The position numbers and the translations under genes were made by a program. DNA of 10,881 nucleotides from a bacterium (GTDB taxonomy: Bacteria > Desulfobacterota > Binatia > UBA12015), in contig JAGWVP010000056.1 in NCBI GenBank assembly GCA_018970825.1, positions 1 to 10,881 on the forward strand, written 5' to 3'. Of this stretch, positions 1 to 5,572 are shown piece after piece. Position 1 is the stretch's first letter. Each line of letters begins with the position of its first letter. A model generated the notes under the pieces. It did no database searches and was not told the DNA's origin. It was given only the letters and a program-made list of their open reading frames with translations.

Positions 1-506
1 ACCGCGACGCGCGCACGGAGGTCGACGTGCGACAGGATGGGGGCGACGGCCGGGACGAGGCAGTCGCGCACGAGGCCCTCGGCGTCGGGGTCCATGCGCA
101 CGACCCAGCAGTCGTTGCCGGGCATCGTCTCGACGCCCGCGACCGTACCGACGCGGCGCCCGTCGGACGTCCGGACCTCGAGGCCGATCGCCTCGTGGTG
201 GTAGATCTCGCCCTCGCCCGCCGGCGGCAGCTCGGAGAGCGGGATCTCGATCGCGGACCCGACCCAGGGGAGGAGCGCGTCGAGGCTGTCGATGCCCTCG
301 AATCCCACCAGGTAGACGCCCTTGTGCGGCCGGCACTCGACGATCGCGAAGCGCCGTCGCCGGCCCGCGTGGTCGACGAGAAACGCGTGTCCGGAGGCCT
401 CGAGCGCGGGCGAGCGCGCCGCGAACGGCTTCACGCGGGCGAGGCCGCGAACGCCGTGACCGCCCACGAGCTTGCCGAGCGGGACGATCTCTCCGTCGGC
501 CGTCAC
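1..506 (-). CDS. rimM: Ribosome maturation factor RimM (3' end cut by window edge)
   Basis: RimM binds ribosomal protein uS19 on the assembling 30S subunit and helps mature the 16S rRNA 3' domain in the cytoplasm. The reverse-strand translation gives about 168 residues. The N-terminal RimM domain carries the hallmark GKLVGGHGVRG at residues 11-21. The C-terminal PRC-barrel domain starts near residue 98, with YHHEAIGL at 102-109 and a following GTVAGVE strand. The end, CLVPAVAPILSHVDL, matches the usual RimM ending, so only a few residues are lost at position 1. The GTG at 504-506 is chosen because it puts the conserved glycine motif at the normal distance from the N-terminus. No Shine-Dalgarno sequence precedes it, which suggests coupling to khpA, whose stop lies 34 nt upstream. 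It is the fourth gene of the ffh-rpsP-khpA-rimM operon. The family call is secure; the start is less so. Confidence 0.92.
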   Translation of the reverse strand, partial: MTADGEIVPLGKLVGGHGVRGLARVKPFAARSPALEASGHAFLVDHAGRRRRFAIVECRPHKGVYLVGFEGIDSLDALLPWVGSAIEIPLSELPPAGEGEIYHHEAIGLEVRTSDGRRVGTVAGVETMPGNDCWVVRMDPDAEGLVRDCLVPAVAPILSHVDLRARVA

Positions 507-540
507 GCGCGGAGGAGACGGCCCGGGGCCGCCGCGCGGC

Positions 541-777
541 TCACTTGTCCTCGACGATCTCGAGGACGACGCGGCGGTTCACGCGCGAGGCCGCGGCGTT
601 GACGACGGTGCGGATCGACTTCGCCGTCCGGCCTTGCTTGCCGATGATGCGGCCGAGGTCTTCGGCCGCGACGCGAAGTTCGATGATGGAAGCCGTGTCG
701 CCCTCGGTCTCGTGGACCCGGACCTCGTCGGGCCGGCTCACGAGATGCTTCGCGAGGATTTCGACCAGCTCCCTCAT
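541..777 (-). CDS. khpA: KhpA-type KH-domain RNA-binding protein (YlqC family)
   Basis: A 78-residue protein made of a single KH RNA-binding domain. The signature IIGKQGRTAKSIR (residues 44-56) contains the GXXG loop as GKQG at 46-49, between a predicted beta-alpha N-terminal half and a C-terminal strand (RRVVLEIVED). KhpA proteins bind many RNAs in the cytoplasm, often as a heterodimer with KhpB/Jag, and affect cell division or envelope traits in Gram-positive bacteria. No khpB is present here. The start ATG lies 4 nt after the rpsP stop and has no good Shine-Dalgarno sequence, so it is probably translationally coupled to rpsP. Its length and its place between rpsP and rimM are standard for the family, making the call firm. 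Confidence 0.95.
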   Translation of the reverse strand: MRELVEILAKHLVSRPDEVRVHETEGDTASIIELRVAAEDLGRIIGKQGRTAKSIRTVVNAAASRVNRRVVLEIVEDK

Positions 778-781
778 GGGC

Positions 782-1060
782 TCAGGCCTGAACTGCCGCT
801 CCCGGGGCCACCTGCCCGCGCTTCCAGCCCGCCTTCTTCAGAAGTCGAAGCACGGTGTCCGAGGGCTGGGCACCCTTGGCGATCCAGTCCGACAGCCGCA
901 CGAGGTCGAGCTTCACGTCGACCGGGGTCCGGGTCGGGTCGTAGTGGCCGAGCTGCTCGATGAAGCGGCCGTCGCGCGGCGCACCGGTCGAGGCCGCCAC
1001 GATGCGGTAGAACGGACGCTTCTTGCTGCCGTGGCGGGTCATGCGGATCCGAGTGGCCAT
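782..1060 (-). CDS. rpsP: 30S ribosomal protein bS16
   Basis: bS16 is a structural protein of the small ribosomal subunit that binds 16S rRNA and aids 30S assembly. The 92-residue product opens with the diagnostic MATRIRMTRHGSKKRPFYRI. It continues with the conserved GRFIEQLGHYDP (31-42) and the DWIAKGAQPSDTV stretch (58-70), and ends in a short basic, Ala-rich tail. The frame is open further upstream (to 1177), but the ATG at 1058-1060 is chosen because the family begins exactly at MATRIRM and an AAGGAG ribosome-binding site lies 5 nt before it. It is the second gene of the minus-strand operon, 91 nt after ffh and 4 nt before khpA. The length is normal for the family. Confidence 0.98.
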   Translation of the reverse strand: MATRIRMTRHGSKKRPFYRIVAASTGAPRDGRFIEQLGHYDPTRTPVDVKLDLVRLSDWIAKGAQPSDTVLRLLKKAGWKRGQVAPGAAVQA

Positions 1061-1065
1061 CGATG

Positions 1066-1071
1066 CTCCTT
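1066..1071 (-). promoter_or_regulatory. Ribosome-binding site of rpsP
   Basis: AAGGAG on the minus strand, 5 nt upstream of the ATG at 1060. It is the strongest Shine-Dalgarno match in the left operon. It decides the rpsP start against longer in-frame alternatives. Confidence 0.85.
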
Positions 1072-1151
1072 GCGTGCGCGGACGTCGGGTCGTGGTGGGT
1101 CGCCGGGCCCGGAGTCCGGCTGACCGGGTCCTGATCGGACGATCCGTGTCG

Positions 1152-2501
1152 TTAACGCCCCATCCCCAGTTGGGCAAGCAGGCCGCGGGGCCCCCCCTTG
1201 GTGAGGGACTTCATGACCTTCCGGGCCTGCCCGTACTGCTTCAGGAAGCGGTTCACCTCGGCCACGCTCGTGCCGCTGCCGGTCGCGATCCGCTTTCGGC
1301 GGCTCGCGTTCAGGATCAGGTGATCCCGCCGCTCCTGCCGGGTCATCGAGTTGATGATCGCCTCGATCCGGGCGAGCTCCTCGTCGGCCCCGGCCATGTC
1401 CTGTCCCCGGGCGAGCTTCTTCATGCCCGGGATCATGCCCATCAGGTCGGCGACCGAGCCCATCTTCTTCACGGCGCGCAGCTGGTCGCGGAAGTCCTCG
1501 AGCGTGAACTCGTCCTTTCGCAGCTTCTTCTGCAGTGCCTCGGCCTGCTTCGCGTCGTACGCCGCCTCGGCCTTCTCGATGAGCGACATCACGTCGCCCA
1601 TGCCGAGGATGCGCGAGGACACCCGCTCGGGGTGGAAGACCTCGAGCGCCGAGAGCTTCTCGCCCACGCCGGTGAAGAGGATCGGCTTGCCGGTGACGGC
1701 GTGGATCGAGAGCGCGGCACCGCCCCGGGCGTCGCCTTCCATCTTGGTGAGCACGATGCCGTCGACGCCGATCCCGTCGCGGAAGCCGGTCGCGACCGCG
1801 ACCGCGTCCTGTCCGGTCATCGCGTCGGCGACGAAGATCGTCTGGCGGGGCCGGACGGCGTCGCGCACGCGACGGAGCTCGGCCATGAGCTCCTCGTCGA
1901 TCGCGAGTCGTCCCGCGGTGTCGAGGATCACGGCCTCGTATCCGCCGACGCGCGCCTGCTCGATCGCGGCCTTCGCGATCGCGACCGGGTCGCCGCCCGA
2001 GGTCGGCGTGTCGTAGACGCCGCAGCCGTCGCCGACCTGCGCGGCGAGCGTCTTCAACTGCTGAATCGCGGCGGGGCGCGCGAGGTCGAGCGGGACGAGG
2101 AACGGTCGCCTGCGCCGCTGCTCGCCGAGCAGGAGCGTCGCGAGCTTGCCCGCGGTGGTCGTCTTTCCGGAGCCCTGGAGACCGACCAGCATGAGGACGG
2201 CCGGCGGCTCGCCCGAGAGGTCGAGCTTGCCCGCGGCGCCGCCCATCGTGGCGGTGAGCTCCTCGTGGACGATCTTGACCAGTTGCTGGTCGGGCGAGAG
2301 GGCGCGGAGCACCTCCTGCCCCATCGCCTTCGCCTTCACCCGGTCGACGAAGTCCTTGGCGACCTGGAAGTTGACGTCGGCTTCGAGCAGCGCCATGCGC
2401 ACGTCGCGCAGCGCCTCCTCGACGTTGGCCTCGGTGATCCGGCCGGTGCCGCGGATCTTGCGGAAGACCCCTTCGAGCCTGTCGGAAAGTGCGTCGAACA
2501 T
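1152..2501 (-). CDS. ffh: Signal recognition particle protein Ffh (SRP54 homologue)
   Basis: Ffh is the GTPase of the signal recognition particle. With SRP RNA it binds signal sequences of nascent membrane proteins and delivers ribosomes to FtsY at the membrane. The 449-residue product has all three domains. The N domain is residues 1-95. The G domain has the P-loop GLQGSGKTT (107-115), the G2-region DLARPAA (139-145, where many homologues have DTYRPAA), DTAGR (194-198) and TKMEGDARGG (252-261). The M domain runs from about 300, with the methionine-rich GMIPGM (355-360) and the SRP-RNA binding motif RRKRIATGSG (401-410). Length and motif order are normal. A GGAG lies 4 nt before the ATG. It is the first gene of the operon and is transcribed divergently from the vapBC pair. 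Confidence 0.98.
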   Translation of the reverse strand: MFDALSDRLEGVFRKIRGTGRITEANVEEALRDVRMALLEADVNFQVAKDFVDRVKAKAMGQEVLRALSPDQQLVKIVHEELTATMGGAAGKLDLSGEPPAVLMLVGLQGSGKTTTAGKLATLLLGEQRRRRPFLVPLDLARPAAIQQLKTLAAQVGDGCGVYDTPTSGGDPVAIAKAAIEQARVGGYEAVILDTAGRLAIDEELMAELRRVRDAVRPRQTIFVADAMTGQDAVAVATGFRDGIGVDGIVLTKMEGDARGGAALSIHAVTGKPILFTGVGEKLSALEVFHPERVSSRILGMGDVMSLIEKAEAAYDAKQAEALQKKLRKDEFTLEDFRDQLRAVKKMGSVADLMGMIPGMKKLARGQDMAGADEELARIEAIINSMTRQERRDHLILNASRRKRIATGSGTSVAEVNRFLKQYGQARKVMKSLTKGGPRGLLAQLGMGR

Positions 2502-2554
2502 GACGCTCCGACCCTAGCCTTCGGGGCCGGGGCTGGCCAAGGCTGGAGCCGGGT

Positions 2555-2588
2555 GGAAGCGGGGGCGGCCGAGGAGGCCGGTGCTTCC
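2555..2588. repeat. Composite stem-loop between ffh and the vapB-like gene
   Basis: GGAAGC (2555-2560) pairs with GCTTCC (2583-2588). Inside it CGGCC (2566-2570) pairs with GGCCG (2576-2580) around a GAGGA loop, with an unequal internal loop between the two stems. On the plus strand the hairpin displays GAGGAGG, a Shine-Dalgarno-like sequence. The structure lies between two divergent units, so it may sit in the leader of either. No function can be assigned, and GC-rich DNA makes such pairings fairly common. Confidence 0.4.
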
Positions 2589-2620
2589 GGGGGCGGCCCT
2601 GGTCGCCGAGGGAGATGGCT

Positions 2621-2639
2621 GATGTATACGGTAGTCATC
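2621..2639 (+). promoter_or_regulatory. Probable VapBC operator (19-bp imperfect palindrome)
   Basis: The sequence is symmetrical about position 2630. GATG, a 2-nt mismatch, TAC, a central g, GTA, a 2-nt mismatch and CATC give 7 of 9 paired positions. It contains TATACG (2625-2630), which could serve as a -10 element, though no convincing -35 was found. It lies directly at the antitoxin start. VapB-type antitoxins generally repress their own operon by binding inverted repeats at the promoter. The operator role is inferred from symmetry and position. Confidence 0.55.
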
Positions 2640-2927
2640 GTGGAGCGGATGCAGATCTACCTCGCCCGAGGCCAGCGGGTCCGGCTCGACGCGCTTGCCC
2701 GCCGGCGATCGCAGCCCGTCGCCCAACTCGTCCGGGAGGCGGTCGATCAGTACCTCGCGGCGGAGTCGGCCGGGCCGCCGGAGCACGATGCGCTCTTCGA
2801 CCTCGTGGGTGCCGACGGCGGTCTCGAACTCGAGGCCGACGTCTCCGCGCGTCACCACGAGCGGCTCGCCGACGCGGCCCACGGGGAGCGGGCGTCGCGA
2901 GGCCGGCCGCGCTCGCGAAAGCGATGA
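2640..2927 (+). CDS. VapB-like ribbon-helix-helix antitoxin
   Basis: Antitoxin partner of the downstream PIN toxin: it should neutralise the toxin by direct binding and repress the operon as a dimer. From the GTG at 2640 the product has 95 residues. The N-terminal ribbon-helix-helix reads MQIYL as the DNA-contacting strand (4-8), then the helices around RVRLDALARRR (13-23) and VAQLVREAVDQYLA (27-40). An acidic linker follows, then ADVSARHHERLADA (66-79) and a very basic tail (RPRSRKR), the likely toxin-binding part. The start is uncertain. ATG 2649 (92 aa) is possible. ATG 2622 (101 aa) has the better Shine-Dalgarno (GAGGGAGA, 2608-2615) but would place the palindrome inside the coding region. 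The stop overlaps the toxin start as ATGA, typical of co-translated toxin-antitoxin pairs. Family call good, exact start open. Confidence 0.85.
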   Translation: MERMQIYLARGQRVRLDALARRRSQPVAQLVREAVDQYLAAESAGPPEHDALFDLVGADGGLELEADVSARHHERLADAAHGERASRGRPRSRKR

Positions 2928-3358
2928 CGGGGGTGGAAGACGTCTTCGTCGACACCTCGGCGCTCTATGCGCTGTTCGCGGCGCGCGACCGCAACCACGC
3001 GGCGGCGCGCGCGGTCCTCGGCGAGTTGCGCGAGATGCGAGCCTCGCTCGTCACGAGCGACCTCGTGCTCTTCGAGTCCTACGTCCTCGTCCACGCGCGG
3101 ACGGGCTCGGCCGGCCTGCTTCGCTTCCGCACCGCGGTCGGCCGAAGCCGTTGGCTGCGATCCGTCGACGCGCCTCCCGCGGTCGTGGGCGACGCCTGGG
3201 CGCTGATCGAGTCACGGGTCGAGAGGGGCTACTCGTTCGTCGATGCGACGAGCTTCGTCCTGATGCGCCTTCTCGGGACGAACCGGGCCTTCACGTTCGA
3301 CGCCCACTTCGGGCAGGAGGGCTTCGCGATGCTCCCGGGCCGGGACGCGCGACGCTGA
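2924..3358 (+). CDS. VapC-like PIN-domain ribonuclease toxin
   Basis: VapC toxins are Mg2+-dependent endoribonucleases that stop translation by cutting tRNA or rRNA. This 144-residue protein is a single PIN domain with the expected acidic residues: D10 in VFVDTSALYALF, E51 in LVLFESYVL, D107 in YSFVDATSFVLM and D126 in AFTFDAHFGQEGF. Spacing and length match active members, so it looks intact. The ATG overlaps the antitoxin stop by 4 nt, implying coupled translation and one transcript. Regulation is probably through the antitoxin and the palindrome at 2621-2639. The specific RNA target cannot be read from sequence. The pair sits beside a core translation operon, a site where one would not expect cargo to disturb essential genes because it is transcribed away from ffh. 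Confidence 0.92.
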   Translation: MTGVEDVFVDTSALYALFAARDRNHAAARAVLGELREMRASLVTSDLVLFESYVLVHARTGSAGLLRFRTAVGRSRWLRSVDAPPAVVGDAWALIESRVERGYSFVDATSFVLMRLLGTNRAFTFDAHFGQEGFAMLPGRDARR

Positions 3359-3392
3359 CGGCGGCCGCGACCTCGCGGAGAGTCCCGGCCCG
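3336..3392 (+). terminator. Nested stem-loop spanning the vapC stop codon
   Basis: CGGGCCGGGAC (3336-3346) and GTCCCGGCCCG (3382-3392) form a perfect 11-bp inverted repeat. The 35-nt loop holds a second hairpin, CCGCG-ACCT-CGCGG (3365-3378). The vapC stop (3356-3358) lies in the outer loop. No T-tract follows, so it is not a classical intrinsic terminator. It could be a transcript-end or RNA-stability element for vapBC, or a protein-binding site. Role inferred. Confidence 0.45.
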
Positions 3393-3544
3393 CGTGCCGA
3401 GCGAGGGGCGACGGAGCCGCAGGACCGGGGACCCGAAGCCGGGCGCGCGACTCGCCGACGGCACTTGAAGGAACCCCGGGCCGGAGCGAAAGCAGGGGGC
3501 CCCGTCGCACGTCGCGCCGCGGCGCCCGACCCGGGAGACCCGAC
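3359..3544. other. Noncoding gap between vapC and the alcohol dehydrogenase
   Basis: A 186-bp GC-rich stretch with no credible coding frame. It holds the downstream arm of the vapC stem-loop, a perfect 12-bp palindrome GCGCCGCGGCGC (3514-3525) and the GGGAG ribosome-binding site (3533-3537) of the next gene. No convincing -35/-10 pair was found, although a promoter for the dehydrogenase should lie here. Confidence 0.6.
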
Positions 3545-4756
3545 ATGGACCTCGACCTGCGCCTGCGCGGCTACCGCCTGCTGAAGCCCCTCCAGTGGCC
3601 GACCTCGCGGGCGATCCCGATCTCGCCGCCGACGGCGCTGGTCGGCCCCGGATCCTCGAAGCGCCTGTGCACGATGATCGCGGAATTCGGGCTGCGCCGC
3701 GTGATCGTCGTGACCGACGCGGTGCTCGTGCGGCTGGGCTTGATCGACCCGATCCGCGAGGCGCTCGAGAAGCACGGCGTGAACGTCGCGCTTCACGACG
3801 GCATCACGCCCGACCCGACCTACCCGGTGCTCGAGGCCGGGCTCGCCGCGGTCCGCGCGCACGGCAGCGACGCGATCCTCGCCGTCGGCGGCGGCTCGGT
3901 GATCGACGCGGCGAAGGTGATCGACGCGATGGCGGTGACCGGCAAGCGCCCCGAGAAGCTGCTCGGCGTGCTCAAGATCTGGAAGCCGATGCTGCCGTTG
4001 TTCGCGATCCCGACGACGTCCGGCACGGGATCCGAGGTCACGGTCGCGGCCGTCGTCACCGACCCGGTGAAGCACGCGAAGGCGGCTGTCATCGACCCGA
4101 AGCTCGTGCCCGTCGCGACCGCGCTCGACCCGCTGCTCATGACCGGGATGCCGAAGGGCATCACGGCGGCGACCGGGATGGACGCGCTCACGCACGCGGT
4201 CGAGGCGTATCTCAACCGCTGGCCGCACCCGGACACGAAGCGCAACTCGATCGCCGCGACCCGCATGATCTTCGCGAACCTCGAGCGAGCCTGCGAGCAC
4301 GGCGAGGACGTGGAGGTGCGCGAGGCGATGGCGCTCGCCGCCTACTACGCGGGGCTCGCGTTCACGAAGGCCTACGTCGGCTACGTGCACGCGTTCTCTC
4401 ACAAGCTCGGCGGCATGTACGGCGTGCCCCACGGGCTCGCGAACGCGGTCGTCCTGCCGCACGTGCTCGACTTCCTGAAGGACGATCCGAAGACGCGCGA
4501 CCGGCTCGCGGACCTGGCGATCGCGATCGGCGCGGGTACGGCCGGGGAGAACCCCTCGGCGCTCGCCGACCGCTTCATCGAGCGCGTGCGCTCGCTCGAG
4601 CGCGCGGTGGGGATCCCGGAGAAGATCGCGGAGCTGCGGGCGTCGGACGTGGGCACGATCGCCGAGGCGGCGCTCGTGGAAGCCCACCGCGACTACCCGG
4701 TGCCGAAGAACATGACGCTGCCCGAGGCGGAGGCGCTGCTGCGCCGGCTGATGTGA
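3545..4756 (+). CDS. Iron-containing alcohol dehydrogenase (group III)
   Basis: NAD(P)-dependent, metal-dependent oxidoreductase of the iron-containing ADH family, which interconverts alcohols and aldehydes in the cytoplasm. The 403-residue protein has the nucleotide-binding GGGSVIDAAK (115-124) and PTTSGTGSE (156-164). The metal-site stretch GMDALTHAVEAY (211-222) and YVGYVHAFSHKLGG...PHGLAN (277-300) give expected ligands D213, H217, H286 and H296. All key residues are present and the length is normal. An N-terminal extension of roughly 25 residues precedes the first Rossmann strand, as in one subgroup of uncharacterised Fe-ADHs. The start ATG has GGGAG 7 nt upstream. It appears to be a monocistronic gene: the toxin pair lies upstream and a convergent gene downstream, so context gives no substrate. 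Specificity (simple alcohols, diols, butanol) cannot be decided. Confidence 0.93.
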   Translation: MDLDLRLRGYRLLKPLQWPTSRAIPISPPTALVGPGSSKRLCTMIAEFGLRRVIVVTDAVLVRLGLIDPIREALEKHGVNVALHDGITPDPTYPVLEAGLAAVRAHGSDAILAVGGGSVIDAAKVIDAMAVTGKRPEKLLGVLKIWKPMLPLFAIPTTSGTGSEVTVAAVVTDPVKHAKAAVIDPKLVPVATALDPLLMTGMPKGITAATGMDALTHAVEAYLNRWPHPDTKRNSIAATRMIFANLERACEHGEDVEVREAMALAAYYAGLAFTKAYVGYVHAFSHKLGGMYGVPHGLANAVVLPHVLDFLKDDPKTRDRLADLAIAIGAGTAGENPSALADRFIERVRSLERAVGIPEKIAELRASDVGTIAEAALVEAHRDYPVPKNMTLPEAEALLRRLM

Positions 4757-4767
4757 GGTCGCCGCCG

Positions 4768-4791
4768 GGGGCGGTCGCCGCGACCCGCCCC
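4768..4791. terminator. GC-rich stem-loop between convergent genes
   Basis: GGGGCGGTC (4768-4776), loop GCCGC, then GACCCGCCCC (4782-4791) form a strong hairpin with one bulged C. It lies in the 54-bp gap between the stops of the dehydrogenase (plus) and the Uma2-like gene (minus), so it could end transcription from both sides. There is no T-tract. The terminator role is inferred from position. Confidence 0.45.
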
Positions 4792-4810
4792 GTACTGCGT
4801 CGGCGGAGCG

Positions 4811-5398
4811 TCAGTCGATCCAGAGCCTCCCGAGGTCGAGCTCGGCGTCGGGGAACGGCTCGGGGCTCGCGACCTCCTTGCCTCGGTGCCGGGATGCGAC
4901 GCGCCAGCGGTCGCTGTCGAGGACCAGCACCTCGAGCGATCGGTCGATCGGATCCAGCAGCCAGGCGTGCACGACGCCGGCGCGAGCGTAGACTTCGAGT
5001 TTCCGAGTGCGGTCGAGTCGAGCGGTCGCCGGCGAGAGGGTCTCGCAGATCCAGTCCGGCTGCGCCTCGAACCACGGCACGCGGGGCAGGCGCGGCATCC
5101 GCTCGCGTCGCCAGCCGGCGACGTCCGGCACGAGGACGTCGGAGCCGACGTGGATTTCGGGCTCGAACAGGATCCACCAGCCGCCGGGTCGCGCCGGACC
5201 GCCGGACTCGCCGTCGTAGAGGGGAAAGAGGCCGGCGAGCAGGGCGGCCGTCGCGCGTGCATGCAGGCTGGACGGTCGGGGGCTCAGGACGAGTTCGCCG
5301 TCGACGATCTCCGCGACCCGGTGCTCGGGGGCCGCGATCACGTCGTCGTACGTCGACTTGCGCCTCGGCTGCGCCACGTCCTCCACGGTAGCACCCAT
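4811..5398 (-). CDS. Uma2/DUF820 family PD-(D/E)XK nuclease-fold protein
   Basis: A 195-residue protein matching the Uma2 (DUF820) family, which has a restriction-endonuclease-like fold and no well-defined cellular role. The fold's landmarks are in order: an N-terminal STYDDVIAAPEHRVAEIVDGEL segment, E79/E81 in LFEPEIHV, PDV at 91-93 (D92), the core strand ICETLSPATARLD (117-129) with E119, and K133 followed by YARAGVVHAWLLDP (137-150). D92, E119 and K133 are the likely PD-(D/E)XK active-site residues, so the protein may be catalytically competent. The ATG at 5396-5398 has only a weak Shine-Dalgarno. A GTG at 5386 is an alternative. It stands alone, convergent with the dehydrogenase and divergent from the HMG-CoA synthase gene. 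Such genes are often multicopy and patchily distributed. Confidence 0.85.
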   Translation of the reverse strand: MGATVEDVAQPRRKSTYDDVIAAPEHRVAEIVDGELVLSPRPSSLHARATAALLAGLFPLYDGESGGPARPGGWWILFEPEIHVGSDVLVPDVAGWRRERMPRLPRVPWFEAQPDWICETLSPATARLDRTRKLEVYARAGVVHAWLLDPIDRSLEVLVLDSDRWRVASRHRGKEVASPEPFPDAELDLGRLWID

Positions 5399-5499
5399 CC
5401 CCGACCGCTACGAAGCCGGCTTCGCGCGAGCCATGGCAGGGCTGGCAAGATCGCCGACCGTCGAGGGAGCGTGCTGCTCGCCGGTCTCGCGCGCCGCCG

Positions 5500-5527
5500 T
5501 TGACGGCCGCCCGAAACGCGCGAGGAT
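5500..5527 (+). promoter_or_regulatory. Possible promoter of the HMG-CoA synthase gene
   Basis: TTGACG (5500-5505) matches 5 of 6 positions of a -35 box and is followed, after 16 nt, by GAGGAT (5522-5527), a weak -10 (3 of 6). This would give a leader of about 40 nt carrying the AGGAGG ribosome-binding site. It lies in the 174-bp divergent gap between the Uma2-like gene and mvaS. Sequence match only. Confidence 0.3.
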
Positions 5528-5561
5528 CGAAGTCGATGTTCGAGCCCACCAGCGCGATTCG

Positions 5562-5567
5562 AGGAGG
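5562..5567 (+). promoter_or_regulatory. Ribosome-binding site of mvaS
   Basis: A perfect AGGAGG 5 nt before the ATG at 5573. It fixes the start and suggests efficient translation. Confidence 0.85.
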
Positions 5568-5572
5568 TTCCC

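Noticed and set aside
2511..2540. Promoter-like TTGGCC...TAGGGT before ffh on the minus strand
   Set aside because: The -10 is poor and would put the transcription start inside or after the ffh ribosome-binding site, so the pieces do not fit together.
1023..2927. Very long open frame on the plus strand opposite ffh, running into the antitoxin
   Set aside because: Its product is low-complexity Arg/Ala/Gly-rich sequence opposite a clear ffh gene. In GC-rich DNA stop codons are rare, so such antisense frames are expected. Only its last part, from about 2640, is a real gene.
3212..4687. 491-codon minus-strand frame opposite the alcohol dehydrogenase
   Set aside because: Arg/His/Asp-rich shadow translation with no family resemblance, opposite a dehydrogenase with every key motif.
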